A program made the translations under genes and the position numbers. The notes beneath the pieces were generated by a model, which worked only from the letters and a program-made list of their open reading frames with translations, had not been told where the DNA came from and did no database searches. A DNA stretch of 64,000 nt from GCA-2712985 sp964515905. Its GTDB lineage: Bacteria > Pseudomonadota > Alphaproteobacteria > UBA7887. Location of the stretch: contig CAZEWK010000024.1 in assembly GCA_964515905.1 (NCBI GenBank), positions 56,829 to 120,828 on the forward strand. The letters run 5' to 3'. This document shows positions 1 through 8,722 of the stretch, one piece after another. How positions within the stretch are numbered: position 1 is the first letter of the stretch; every line of letters starts with the position of its first letter.

Positions 1-72
1 TACTAAATCAAAAACATAGCATTCTACAACCACACCTGAATGTAGCAACTATCACAATACCAATTATTTTAT

Positions 73-89
73 TAGCATAATGCTATAAT
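73..89 (+). promoter_or_regulatory. Candidate promoter with overlapping palindrome upstream of pdxH
   Basis: A 13-base perfect palindrome (TAGCATAATGCTA, 73-85) overlaps a consensus -10 hexamer TATAAT at 84-89. The TG at 81-82 makes this an extended -10 element. No good -35 box is visible, as is usual for extended -10 promoters. The distance to the pdxH start at 126 suits a short leader. The palindrome could be an operator for a dimeric repressor, but I cannot name the regulator. Confidence 0.45.
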
Positions 90-125
90 AAGGCAAAAAT
101 AAGGAAGATGAGGCATTAGATATTA

Positions 126-716
126 ATGACTATACCAGAGATTGATGATCCGCTGGTCTTATTCCATGATTGGTTGAATGAAGCTGAGGCAAAAGACGAA
201 ACCGACCATACAGCGGCTTGCTTGGCAACTGCAGGAATAAATGCCATCCCATCGGCGCGGATGGTATTATTGAAGGGTGCTGACCCAAATGGATTTGTTT
301 TTTATACAAATTTGGATAGTAGGAAGGGACAAGAGATTACGGAAAATCCCAATGCAGCACTGTGTTTTTACTGGAAGTCCTTACGGCGTCAGGTGCGCGT
401 GGAAGGCAGCATAGCTTCTGTTCCTGCGAGTACTGCGGACACTTATTTTGCAACACGTCCACGAGAGGCCCAGATAGGTGCGTGGGCAAGCTTACAATCC
501 CGAACCCTTGAAGCTCGCTCAGACCTTGAACGAAGAGTTAAGGAATACTCAACTAAATTCGGTCCGGACCCAGTTCCTAGACCTAACTACTGGTCCGGGT
601 ATTGTTTAATTCCTAGGAGGATAGAATTTTGGAAAAACGCAAACTTTCGTCTCCATGATCGCCTTATATACACGCTTAGCGATGGAACCTGGAAACGTAG
701 TTGGCTTTTCCCATAA
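126..716 (+). CDS. pdxH: Pyridoxamine 5'-phosphate oxidase
   Basis: FMN-dependent cytosolic enzyme that oxidises pyridoxine/pyridoxamine 5'-phosphate to pyridoxal 5'-phosphate, the last step of vitamin B6 synthesis and salvage. The 196-residue product shows the family layout: an FMN-binding N-terminal half (SARMVLLKG, FYTNLDSRKG, ALCFYWKSLRRQVRVEG), the region around EAQIGAWAS, and the C-terminal PdxH signature EFWKNANFRLHDR. It lacks the N-terminal extension of the E. coli enzyme. The last residues end in WLFP where E. coli has RLAP. The cation efflux gene follows after two bases, so the two are probably cotranscribed. Confidence 0.93.
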   Translation: MTIPEIDDPLVLFHDWLNEAEAKDETDHTAACLATAGINAIPSARMVLLKGADPNGFVFYTNLDSRKGQEITENPNAALCFYWKSLRRQVRVEGSIASVPASTADTYFATRPREAQIGAWASLQSRTLEARSDLERRVKEYSTKFGPDPVPRPNYWSGYCLIPRRIEFWKNANFRLHDRLIYTLSDGTWKRSWLFP

Positions 717-718
717 GA

Positions 719-1648
719 ATGGCCAGTAAAATGAGCACTCAATCTTTAACACCTGAAGCATCCAAAAAACTGATGCGGCTAGCGACATACGCGTCTGTAT
801 CGGTGGCCATTTCTTTGGTTGTTATAAAATTAGGTGCGTGGCTGCTTAGTGACTCTGTCGCAATACTATCATCTCTGATTGATTCCTCTCTGGATACCGT
901 TGCATCACTTTTAACATTGTTTGCTGTACACCATGCTATTGCGCCGGCGGATCGCGAACACCGGTTTGGACATGGGAAAGCAGAATCGATTGCAGCGTTG
1001 GGACAGGCTGCTTTTATTACAGGATCTGCAATATTCTTATTGTTTGAATCTGGGCATCGCCTATTGCGCCCACAACCTATAGAGTACGGGAACTTTGCGA
1101 TTTACGTAATGTTAGTTTCTGTGATCCTGACCTTTGGACTAGTACAATTTCAATTGCATGTGGCTCGTAAAACTATGTCACCCGCGATTAATGCCGATTC
1201 TATTCATTACAAGACAGATCTTATGGTCAATGCTGGGATAATCGCATCATTAATCTTGTCAACTCGATTTGGTTTTCCTATGGCAGACCCAGTCATAGCG
1301 ATTGGTGTTGCAGTGTATATTCTTTACAGTGCATGGACTATAGGCAGAACCGCTCTGGATTCGTTAATGGATCATGAGTTGTCACCAGAAGATCGCGAAC
1401 GAATAACTGCTGTCGCAAGTGCACATACCGAGGTGAAAGGCCTTCATGACCTCAGGACACGGATGGCGGGAATAAAACCTTTTATTCAACTACATCTTGA
1501 ACTCCCTGGCGACATGACACTGCATGATGCCCATATTGTATCGGACCAAGTAGAAGCTGATTTACTCTCTGAGTTCCCTAATGCCGAAGTAATTATCCAT
1601 CAAGACCCAGAAGATATAGAAGAAAAGACAGACAAATTTAAAGACTAA
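719..1648 (+). CDS. Cation diffusion facilitator (FieF-like divalent metal efflux)
   Basis: Inner-membrane proton/metal antiporter of the CDF family, expected to export Zn, Fe, Mn or Cd. Six hydrophobic segments fill about residues 15-205 and a cytoplasmic dimerisation domain follows. Metal-site motifs typical of FieF/YiiP are visible: SLIDSSLDTVASL in TM2 and HYKTDLMVNAG in TM5, plus the HRFGHGKAES loop. The ATG at 719 lies two bases after the pdxH stop; a TTG at 701 and an ATG at 731 are alternative starts. Which metal it moves cannot be read from the sequence. Confidence 0.88.
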   Translation: MASKMSTQSLTPEASKKLMRLATYASVSVAISLVVIKLGAWLLSDSVAILSSLIDSSLDTVASLLTLFAVHHAIAPADREHRFGHGKAESIAALGQAAFITGSAIFLLFESGHRLLRPQPIEYGNFAIYVMLVSVILTFGLVQFQLHVARKTMSPAINADSIHYKTDLMVNAGIIASLILSTRFGFPMADPVIAIGVAVYILYSAWTIGRTALDSLMDHELSPEDRERITAVASAHTEVKGLHDLRTRMAGIKPFIQLHLELPGDMTLHDAHIVSDQVEADLLSEFPNAEVIIHQDPEDIEEKTDKFKD

Positions 1649-1723
1649 TGGTTATCCCACGACCTAGCATTGCTGAACCTATATTTATCCCACAAATGGA
1701 ATCAAAAATATTTTTGCACTACC

Positions 1724-3367
1724 CTAGGTAGCCACAGCCCGCAGCGACTGCAACGCCTGTGGAGTATCAATATCAATAAGGACCCCAGTGTCAGCAGTCT
1801 CTACCTCACACACCAACTCGTCGTGTTCTCCGATTAAGTGGCGAGCCCCCACGTCTCCAGATATTTTTGCCATTCGTGGAAAGAACCGTGAATCCCAAAG
1901 AACAGGGTTTCCGCGCTTGCCATTACTTGTTGGGACACAAATTGACCGGCCTTCCAAAGGATCAAAGGCTGCTATCAGCTTATCGAGGTGCTCTGCCACA
2001 ACTTGGGGCATATCCCCCAAACAAACCAAGGTTCCATCTGTTTTATCTGGAAGCGCACCAATTCCGGAAGCTAAACTACTGCTTAAGCCCTCACCATAAT
2101 GGGTATTATGGACAAATACGACGTCAAGTCCGTCCAACTCCTTTTTCACCCGGTCTGCTTCATACCCAGTGACCACAATAATTGGACTCGCCTTGGATTT
2201 AATTATTGCTTCTGCAGCTCGGCGTACCATTGTAACACCGTCGATCTGCATTAAAAGTTTGTTAGTTGATCCCATCCTACGAGATTGCCCTGCAGCAAGT
2301 AGTATCGCAGAGATGGATAGCTCGCTGCGTGTCTGTTCTGCATTAGGATCGATATGATTGCGAGGCTGAGGACGTGAGGATATTTCTTTTAACAATCCTC
2401 CGGTACCCATTAACATGATATCGTTGGACGTAACTTCAATATTGGCAGCAATTCTCTCCAACACCCAATCAAAACCGTTTAGTTTTGGGGAACGTGCACA
2501 CCCTGGTAAACCAAGCACGGGTGTACTAATACCGTCTTTATCAAGATGCCCGAGCAGCAGCAAGTTACCGGGGTCCACAGGCATTCCAAAATGGTCTATA
2601 ACACCACCAGCCAATTCCAAACCAGCTGGAACAACATCACGCCGGTCAACAATTGCAGAGGCCCCACTAATGAGAACCAAATCACATAATTTACGAACTA
2701 GATCGCGAATCGCAGCACATATAGCGGTCTCGTTATGATCCACTACCTTGCTCATTGATAGCTCTGAACCCACTGCCCTAACCCGAGCACGCACCGTGTT
2801 TATTGTGTTTTCAAGCACAGACTGCTTAGTACCTGGCAGTGAAGTAAGAATTAAACCCACCCGTTTGCTACTAAATGGTTCCACTTTAATCAGCGGACCT
2901 GGCATAGAGGCGATTGCAGACGCCTGATTGATTACTGGTTCCGGAGCTGAAAAAGGTATTACTTTTATTGTTGCTACCATCTGTTTTGATTGCACCACAT
3001 CGCAGTGCGACAACGTTGCTACTGTCAAAGATTCATCGAGCAGATTGATTTGATCAATGCGTGCCCGATCTATTACCACCAACCCGGGAGTCTCCGCATA
3101 TAAATTGCACCGACCAGTGAAAGGTGCGTTCATACTCACGCCATTTCCTCGAGCCGATAGAGCGACCCTTTTGGCGGCCATATCCTCAGATACGTCGCCG
3201 ATGTCCAGCCTTGCTGCAACAACTTTTTCAATTCCAGAATTCTTTAAAGACAAAGTATCATCGTGAGAAAGTACTCTACCTTTCTTTAATGTTCCCTGTT
3301 GAGTCCGAATGCTATGGGCTAATAGTGCACCCTTTGCTTTGTCCACATGCATCCAACCGAATTTCAT
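1724..3367 (-). CDS. Molybdopterin-binding / MocA-type cytidylyltransferase fusion
   Basis: Two-domain protein of 547 residues. Residues about 1-330 resemble the MoeA/MogA molybdopterin-binding fold (SGASAIVDRRDVVP, VLGLPGCARSPK). Residues about 350-547 are an NTP-transferase of the MobA/MocA type beginning ISAILLAAGQSRRMGSTNK, with a LGDMPQV metal-site motif. Proteins of this architecture sit with XdhC in molybdenum hydroxylase clusters and are thought to cytidylylate the cofactor to MCD before insertion. It is the last gene of the leftward cox operon and overlaps the upstream xdhC-like gene by four bases. The exact reaction is inferred from family and neighbours. Confidence 0.85.
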   Translation of the reverse strand: MKFGWMHVDKAKGALLAHSIRTQQGTLKKGRVLSHDDTLSLKNSGIEKVVAARLDIGDVSEDMAAKRVALSARGNGVSMNAPFTGRCNLYAETPGLVVIDRARIDQINLLDESLTVATLSHCDVVQSKQMVATIKVIPFSAPEPVINQASAIASMPGPLIKVEPFSSKRVGLILTSLPGTKQSVLENTINTVRARVRAVGSELSMSKVVDHNETAICAAIRDLVRKLCDLVLISGASAIVDRRDVVPAGLELAGGVIDHFGMPVDPGNLLLLGHLDKDGISTPVLGLPGCARSPKLNGFDWVLERIAANIEVTSNDIMLMGTGGLLKEISSRPQPRNHIDPNAEQTRSELSISAILLAAGQSRRMGSTNKLLMQIDGVTMVRRAAEAIIKSKASPIIVVTGYEADRVKKELDGLDVVFVHNTHYGEGLSSSLASGIGALPDKTDGTLVCLGDMPQVVAEHLDKLIAAFDPLEGRSICVPTSNGKRGNPVLWDSRFFPRMAKISGDVGARHLIGEHDELVCEVETADTGVLIDIDTPQALQSLRAVAT

Positions 3368-4080
3368 TTTTCTTCCCTTGCACTAACTAATTGAGCATCC
3401 GACAAGCGCCGAGTCTGGGTAATTTCTGCAAGAATTGCTACGGCTATTTCTGCTGGAGACTTTGCTCCTATGGACAAACCAATAGGACCATGTATTCGAT
3501 TTATCAGAGCTTCCTTTAAACCAAGTCGCTCTAAACGACGAATCCGAGCGCCATGTGTTTTTTTACTTCCAAGAGACCCAATGTAGAAGGCATTTGACTC
3601 CAGGGCAATTTGCAACGCCGCATCATCTAGCTTTGGATCATGCGTCAACGTAACAATAGCCGTACGTGAATCAGGCCTGAGGCTCTCCAAGGCCTCATCT
3701 GGCCACTCCTTGGACACTTCTATATTAGGAAACCTTTCCGCAGTTGCGAAGGCCCCCCGTGGATCGATGACTGTTACATTGTAGCCAGTCTCAACCGCCA
3801 TCAAGGACAATGACTGAGCGATGTGAACAGCCCCCACAATAACCATTCGGAGTGGTGGATTGTGTACCTGAACAAATAGCTCAGAACCGTCTAATTGGAT
3901 TAATTGACTTCTATCCTCAGCTATGGCCGAACGAACAACATCCGCTATTTTCTTTGTTGCCCCACCATCCGAGCTAGAGTCTATCAACCACTGGTCGCAG
4001 CTATTCAACAGGGTTGCTACCGCCACAGGTTTCCCTGCGGCACGCTTTTCATTTAATGCATCCAACAATTCCCTTTTCAT
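3364..4080 (-). CDS. XdhC-family protein, Rossmann (C-terminal) part
   Basis: Cytosolic chaperone-like factor for molybdenum hydroxylases; XdhC proteins bind the molybdenum cofactor and promote its sulfuration and insertion. This 238-residue protein carries the XdhC Rossmann domain: MVIVGAVHIAQSLSLMA followed by VTVIDPRGAFATAERF, and AIVTLTHDPKLDDAALQIAL. The XdhC/CoxI N-terminal domain is encoded separately by the gene three bases upstream, a split seen in many alphaproteobacterial cox clusters. It overlaps the downstream cofactor gene by four bases (ATGA), indicating translational coupling. Confidence 0.88.
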   Translation of the reverse strand: MKRELLDALNEKRAAGKPVAVATLLNSCDQWLIDSSSDGGATKKIADVVRSAIAEDRSQLIQLDGSELFVQVHNPPLRMVIVGAVHIAQSLSLMAVETGYNVTVIDPRGAFATAERFPNIEVSKEWPDEALESLRPDSRTAIVTLTHDPKLDDAALQIALESNAFYIGSLGSKKTHGARIRRLERLGLKEALINRIHGPIGLSIGAKSPAEIAVAILAEITQTRRLSDAQLVSAREEK

Positions 4081-4083
4081 TGG

Positions 4084-4407
4084 CTAATCGACACGTTCAA
4101 CAAAAACCTGCACCTTACCACCGCAAGCTAGACCGACTTCCCAAGCCTGCTCATTAGTTACACCAAACTCCAACAATTTTGATTCCCCCTCACCAATAAC
4201 TTGTTGGGCTTCAAGCACCACCGCACCTTCTATACATCCTCCAGAAACAGAACCAAGCATCGCACCCGCTTCATCAACAACTAGTTGGCTTCCAACAGGA
4301 CGTGGGCTGGAACCCCAAGTTTGCACTACAGTTGCTAAGGCAACGCCCCTCCCTTCTTCCCGCCAGTGCGCAGCAATTTCTAAAATATCTTCGGCAGTTC
4401 CCGTCAT
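4084..4407 (-). CDS. XdhC/CoxI N-terminal domain protein
   Basis: A 107-residue protein consisting only of the XdhC_CoxI domain. Key stretches are VALATVVQTWGSSPRPVGSQ, MLGSVSGGCIEGAVV and LACGGKVQVFVERV; the conserved cysteines lie in SGGCIEG and LACGGK. It should work together with the Rossmann-domain partner encoded immediately downstream to deliver mature molybdenum cofactor to the hydroxylase. Its place between coxE and the second XdhC gene supports this. It is full length for the stand-alone form rather than a truncated xdhC. Confidence 0.87.
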   Translation of the reverse strand: MTGTAEDILEIAAHWREEGRGVALATVVQTWGSSPRPVGSQLVVDEAGAMLGSVSGGCIEGAVVLEAQQVIGEGESKLLEFGVTNEQAWEVGLACGGKVQVFVERVD

Positions 4408-4431
4408 GATTTTACATCCTCTAACTTTCCA

Positions 4432-5640
4432 TCAGTGAGTAAAACGTTCTCGAACATTTGCCTCTAAAATTTCAACGAGGCCTGCCATGCTTTCTAAATT
4501 ATGCGCCGGCAGAAAGTCATCAACATGAGACAACATTGCCCGTATACCTCGAGACTTCGCCTCAAATCCAGCATAACGTAATAGTGGATTCAGCCATACT
4601 AGGCGATCGCAGGATTTCCGTAATCTTTCCATCTCCGCCTCTAATTTAGTGCTGTCATCCCGCTCTAATCCATCAGAAATTAAAATAATTATTGTCCCTT
4701 GTCCAAGTACTCTACGCGACCAGTCGTGGTTAAACCGATGCAAGGATTGGCCGATTCTTGTGCCACCTGACCAGTCATAAACGGCATCGAGTACATTATC
4801 CAACGCTTCATCCGGATCTTTACGTCTTAAGTGGCGCGTAACATTTGTAAGCTGAGTCCCAAATACAAATGCGTGCACATCGCCGCGATAAGAAGCCAAA
4901 GCATGTCCAAAATGAAGAAACAATCTTGAATAACGACTCATAGAGCCAGAGACATCACAAATCATGACTACCGGCGGTGACCGCCATCGACGATGCCGAT
5001 ACCGTAATTGCATCATATCTCTTCCGCCGCGCAAGCTAGCTCGGATACTCGCTCTTGCGTCTACTACTGCTCCATTGCGCCTGATTTTATACCTACGAGT
5101 GGGGCACTGCGAGGCTGATAATGACAAATTTTTTATTACACTTTTGGCCTCAGCAATCTCCTCAGAAGACATCTTATCAAAATCTTGCTTCCCTAACACC
5201 TCTTGACTCGACGCCCCAAACTGATCCACCAACTCAGACTGTTTCTCATCTGCTCCGAAGGTTGCAAGAGACATCGCCTCTCCTAAACGCCGACTCCCTG
5301 CTTTTGAGGGGCTCTTCTCGTCCCTTCTATCGAAGGACAATGGATCTAATAGCAATAAATTCTTCAGCAATTCTGGCCTTCGCCAAAACAAGTGAAACCC
5401 TCGGTCGAAAATTAGTTGGTCTTCAGGCCTACTAATAAATAAGCCGTGAAGGGTCCAATACAGGTCTTCACGAGAACCTAACCCTACATGTGTTGCAGCT
5501 TTTACGGAGTCCAGTAAACGACCAGTTCCAATGGGTAAGCCTGCTGCCCGTAATGCTCGCCCGAAATGCATTATATTATTTACAAATTTTGGCGATTCCC
5601 CTGGGATACGTCTTCGAAGATGCTCACCGATAGAGGCCAT
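4432..5640 (-). CDS. coxE: CoxE-like VWA-domain protein
   Basis: 402-residue protein of the CoxE/VWA-containing family, a partner of the MoxR ATPase CoxD in maturation of the Mo/Cu active site of CO dehydrogenase-like enzymes. The VWA domain occupies the C-terminal half and has an intact MIDAS motif, VMICDVSGSMSRYS, with further motif elements GGTRIGQSL and IILISDGLERDD. The N-terminal half is the usual CoxE helical region (IFDRGFHLFW). It is separated by two bases from coxD, so the two are probably translationally coupled. Confidence 0.9.
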   Translation of the reverse strand: MASIGEHLRRRIPGESPKFVNNIMHFGRALRAAGLPIGTGRLLDSVKAATHVGLGSREDLYWTLHGLFISRPEDQLIFDRGFHLFWRRPELLKNLLLLDPLSFDRRDEKSPSKAGSRRLGEAMSLATFGADEKQSELVDQFGASSQEVLGKQDFDKMSSEEIAEAKSVIKNLSLSASQCPTRRYKIRRNGAVVDARASIRASLRGGRDMMQLRYRHRRWRSPPVVMICDVSGSMSRYSRLFLHFGHALASYRGDVHAFVFGTQLTNVTRHLRRKDPDEALDNVLDAVYDWSGGTRIGQSLHRFNHDWSRRVLGQGTIIILISDGLERDDSTKLEAEMERLRKSCDRLVWLNPLLRYAGFEAKSRGIRAMLSHVDDFLPAHNLESMAGLVEILEANVRERFTH

Positions 5641-5642
5641 TG

Positions 5643-6575
5643 CTATAGAGAATCCTTAGACTGTGAGGCCATTAATTCGCTATCTAGATTGGTTAGAATT
5701 CGTTCTACCTCTTCTCCCTTTAACATCTCAATATCATCTTGATATTTTAACAAAATACCAATGGTTGCCTCTATGCTTTTTTGATCCAACTCCATAGAGT
5801 CCAGCATTTGCAATGAGGTTGCCCAATCAATCGTTTCTGCTATTCCCGGTTTTTTAAAAACTTCTTTCTTTCGGACTTCCTGGACGAAAGCCACTACCTG
5901 AGAAGACAGCTGGTCACTGACGCCAGGTGCTTTTAGAGACAGAATATCCAGTTCACGGGTGGCATCAGGGTAATTCAACCAAAAATAGAAACATCTGCGT
6001 TTCAACGCATCGTGAATTTCACGGGTCCTGTTAGAAGTGACGATGACGATTGGGGGTTCTTCCGCAGACACTGTTCCCAGTTCCGGTATAGAAATCTGGA
6101 AATTCCCCAACAACTCAAGCAGATATGCTTCGAATGGCTCATCCGACCGATCAAGCTCATCGATCAATAAAACCGGCGGACCGTTTTTGTCGGTTTCTAA
6201 AGAACGTAGCAAAGGTCGCTTGATCAAAAATTTTTCTGAAAAAATGTTTTGTTCAATGGTATCTCGGGTATCGACAGCTTCAAATTCTGCCAAGCGAATT
6301 TCTATCATTTGTCTTTGATAATTCCACTCATACACAGCAGATGACAAGTCTAGTCCTTCATAGCACTGCAAGCGAATCAGCGATCGGCCTAATAGACGTG
6401 CGATGACGTTTGCAATTTCTGTTTTACCAACACCTGCCTCACCCTCCAAAAACAAAGGCCGACGCATTTTCAGGGATAAAAATAACGTAGTCGCAAGGCC
6501 ACGATCACATACATAATCGCCTTCACGAAGAAATGTGACACATTCATCAATACTATTGGGAAGCGACACCGTCAT
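5643..6575 (-). CDS. coxD: CoxD-like MoxR-family AAA+ ATPase
   Basis: 310-residue AAA+ ATPase. Walker A is LFLEGEAGVGKTEIA, Walker B is VLLIDELDRSDEPFEAYLLE, and a sensor 1 region IVIVTSNRTREIHDALKRRC follows. MoxR proteins act as chaperones with VWA partners; in Oligotropha CoxD functions in building the sulfur/copper part of the CO dehydrogenase cluster. It lies between coxM and coxE in the operon. Whether copper insertion is relevant here depends on the large subunit, which is not present in the window. Confidence 0.92.
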   Translation of the reverse strand: MTVSLPNSIDECVTFLREGDYVCDRGLATTLFLSLKMRRPLFLEGEAGVGKTEIANVIARLLGRSLIRLQCYEGLDLSSAVYEWNYQRQMIEIRLAEFEAVDTRDTIEQNIFSEKFLIKRPLLRSLETDKNGPPVLLIDELDRSDEPFEAYLLELLGNFQISIPELGTVSAEEPPIVIVTSNRTREIHDALKRRCFYFWLNYPDATRELDILSLKAPGVSDQLSSQVVAFVQEVRKKEVFKKPGIAETIDWATSLQMLDSMELDQKSIEATIGILLKYQDDIEMLKGEEVERILTNLDSELMASQSKDSL

Positions 6576-6612
6576 TTGTTGACCCAGCTAGCATAAACTC
6601 TTTATGCAAAAA

Positions 6613-7407
6613 CTAGTTGCATGCGGACACCGCCCTGTTTGCCATCACCTGAACCAAGTGCGCACGATAGTCTGGGCCCGCATGTATATCGTTATTCAAG
6701 CCGTCTGCGGCAACCGATATATCGCTTATCGCTGAAGGCGAAAAATTCTTTTGTAACGCGGTTTCCATTTCAGATATCCTAAACACACTCGGCCCTGCAC
6801 CTGTAACCGCTACACGAACCTTTTCACCAATACGAGCGACCACAACCCCCACTATGGCATATCTGGATGCTGGGTTTGGAAACTTCATATAAGCTGCCAC
6901 ATCAGGAATTGGGAAATCTACTCCGACAATTAACTCACCCGATTCTAGGACGGTCTCAAACATACCAGTAAAGAAATTGTCCGCAGCGATCTCTCGAGAG
7001 GTCGTTTTAATGGTTGCTCCGAGGCCCACTAGCGCGGCCGGATAATCAGCAGCTGGGTCATTATTTGCAATGGAACCGCCAAGGGTACCACGGTTACGCA
7101 CGTGAGGGTCACCAATCAATCCAGCTACCGACGCGAGCCCCGGAATCCTCTTCACAACCTCCGAGTTTGCTGCCACCGCAGCATGAGTCGTCATCGCCTT
7201 AACAAAAATTCCACCATTCGTTTGATCAACACCAGAAACGTTAGCTATGTTTCCTAAATCAATCACATCGCTTGGATTCGCCAGACGTTGTTTCATAGTT
7301 GGCAACAACGTCATGCCACCGGCCAGATACACAGGATCCACCGACTTATTAAAGATAGACTGAGCATCTTCAAAAGAGGCTGCCCGGTGGTAGTTGAAGT
7401 TATACAT
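6613..7407 (-). CDS. coxM: CoxM-like FAD-binding subunit of a molybdenum hydroxylase
   Basis: 264-residue FAD-binding subunit of the xanthine oxidase/CO dehydrogenase family; passes electrons from the iron-sulfur subunit to the acceptor. FAD-binding motifs are present: AGGMTLLPTMKQ near residue 30 and TLGGSIANNDPAADYPA near residue 107. A CO_deh_flav_C type C-terminal domain follows (AVTGAGPSVFRISEME). The gene is 30 bases downstream of coxS. In most clusters of this family a large molybdopterin subunit gene is adjacent; here coxD follows instead. Confidence 0.9.
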   Translation of the reverse strand: MYNFNYHRAASFEDAQSIFNKSVDPVYLAGGMTLLPTMKQRLANPSDVIDLGNIANVSGVDQTNGGIFVKAMTTHAAVAANSEVVKRIPGLASVAGLIGDPHVRNRGTLGGSIANNDPAADYPAALVGLGATIKTTSREIAADNFFTGMFETVLESGELIVGVDFPIPDVAAYMKFPNPASRYAIVGVVVARIGEKVRVAVTGAGPSVFRISEMETALQKNFSPSAISDISVAADGLNNDIHAGPDYRAHLVQVMANRAVSACN

Positions 7408-7437
7408 GTTTGAATACCGTCGACATCATTTCGTCCC

Positions 7438-7908
7438 TTAACTGCTCATTGCTTTGGCGCCAGCTACTACGGACTTGACGATATTGTGATAGCCTGTGCA
7501 CCGACACAGATTACCTTCTAACTTTTCACGAACCAAAGCTTCGCTGGGCTGTGGATTTCGCGTAACCAAATCGACAGCAGCCATTACCATGCCCGGCGTA
7601 CAGAAACCACATTGCAGGCCATGGTTGTCACGAAACGCCTCCTGCATTGGATGCAACAGGTCACCCTCCGAAAGCCCCTCAATTGTAACGATAGTGGCCC
7701 CCTCACACTGGACTGCCAGAATGGTGCATGCCTTTATTGCTTGACCATTAACATGTACTACGCATGCACCGCACTGGCTCGTATCACAACCAACGTGAGT
7801 CCCTGTAAGACCCAAGTGGTCACGCAAATACTGAACCAGAAGAGTACGGGGCTCAACATCGGCTGATACTGACTTCCCGTTCACTGTGGCTTCAACCTTA
7901 ATTGTCAT
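7438..7908 (-). CDS. coxS: CoxS-like [2Fe-2S] subunit of a molybdenum hydroxylase
   Basis: Small iron-sulfur subunit (156 residues) carrying two [2Fe-2S] clusters that relay electrons from the molybdenum centre to FAD. The plant-ferredoxin cluster is ligated by C41, C46, C49 and C61, and the C-terminal cluster by C100, C103, C135 and C137 (CGFCTPGM and CRCTGYH). I chose the ATG at 7908, preceded by GAGG at a good distance, over an upstream ATG at 7938 that would add ten non-conserved residues. All cysteine ligands are intact, so the subunit should be functional. Confidence 0.92.
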   Translation of the reverse strand: MTIKVEATVNGKSVSADVEPRTLLVQYLRDHLGLTGTHVGCDTSQCGACVVHVNGQAIKACTILAVQCEGATIVTIEGLSEGDLLHPMQEAFRDNHGLQCGFCTPGMVMAAVDLVTRNPQPSEALVREKLEGNLCRCTGYHNIVKSVVAGAKAMSS

Positions 7909-8008
7909 TCGTGCCTCATAAATCTTGCTCTGTAGCAATTCTCGACAAGTGTGAAGGTGTGCGTCGATTAGGTCAAGTTAGTAGCTGTCTTTTCCTTGAG
8001 ACGGAGAA

Positions 8009-8599
8009 TCACGAAAAATACCATACTAGAACGCCCGCTATGACCACTAGACCACTAATCCAAACCAATGGCTGAATGGCTTTTCGATCTTCCACAGCGA
8101 ATACATCCTGTTGGTCGTTATTTGAGGTCTCCGTGACGGTCGAATCTCCTAGCTCACTTGCCTCCTCCACCAGCCCACCAAAAGCTGAAAAGAATTCATC
8201 GGCCATCTTAATTGCAACACCGGAGATCATCCGCGACCCAATCTGAGCCAACTTACCACCCACCTGGACGTCTGCCTCATAACGAAGACATGTGATACCG
8301 TTATCTTCGTCTAAGAATACCTGACAAGCACCTTTGGCAAAACCAGCCACTCCTCCCTGTCCTTCGCCAGAAATTTTGTAACTACTTGGCGGATTGAGTT
8401 CGGACAAAGTGACTACCCCCTTAAATTTCGCCTTTACGGGCCCCACTTTAGCAGTGAGCAAGGCCCCAAATTCCGTCTCTGACTTTTTTTCGAGAGTTTC
8501 TATGCCCGGGATTGCACCTTGTAGAACTTTTGGATCATTGAGAGCCTCCCACACTTTTTTGCGGGTTGCAGAAATTTCATATTGTCCCTTTAGTTCCAT
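8009..8599 (-). CDS. coxG: CoxG-like SRPBCC protein with C-terminal membrane anchor
   Basis: 196-residue CoxG-family protein with a START/SRPBCC fold. It begins MELKGQYEISATRKKVWEAL and contains the family stretch IPGIETLEKKSETEF. The C-terminus ends in a single hydrophobic helix (about residues 177-195), which fits the role of CoxG in anchoring CO dehydrogenase to the membrane in Oligotropha. It is the first gene of the leftward cluster, 100 bases upstream of coxS, so a promoter probably lies between 8600 and 8660. Confidence 0.88.
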   Translation of the reverse strand: MELKGQYEISATRKKVWEALNDPKVLQGAIPGIETLEKKSETEFGALLTAKVGPVKAKFKGVVTLSELNPPSSYKISGEGQGGVAGFAKGACQVFLDEDNGITCLRYEADVQVGGKLAQIGSRMISGVAIKMADEFFSAFGGLVEEASELGDSTVTETSNNDQQDVFAVEDRKAIQPLVWISGLVVIAGVLVWYFS

Positions 8600-8663
8600 G
8601 ATGGTCGATAAACCTATATTGGCACAATATTAATATATCTGATCTCCTGCAGGCAAAAAACCA

Positions 8664-8692
8664 AAAGGCCGAGGTAGGATACCCCAGCCTTT
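8664..8692 (-). terminator. Rho-independent terminator of the cytochrome c gene
   Basis: On the minus strand a 13-base-pair stem (two G-T pairs) with a three-base loop is followed by TTTTGG and six T. It starts 31 bases after the cytochrome c stop codon. On the plus strand no T tract follows, so it should act only leftward. It separates the cytochrome c gene from the coxG cluster and argues that coxG has its own promoter. Confidence 0.85.
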
Positions 8693-8722
8693 GCTAAAAG
8701 CAGGGGCTCTTGGCGGCAACTC

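Noticed and set aside
3364..4407. Broken xdhC gene (frameshift) split in two
   Set aside because: The two parts are separated by a proper stop and start, each has the normal length of a stand-alone domain protein, and this split is common in cox clusters.
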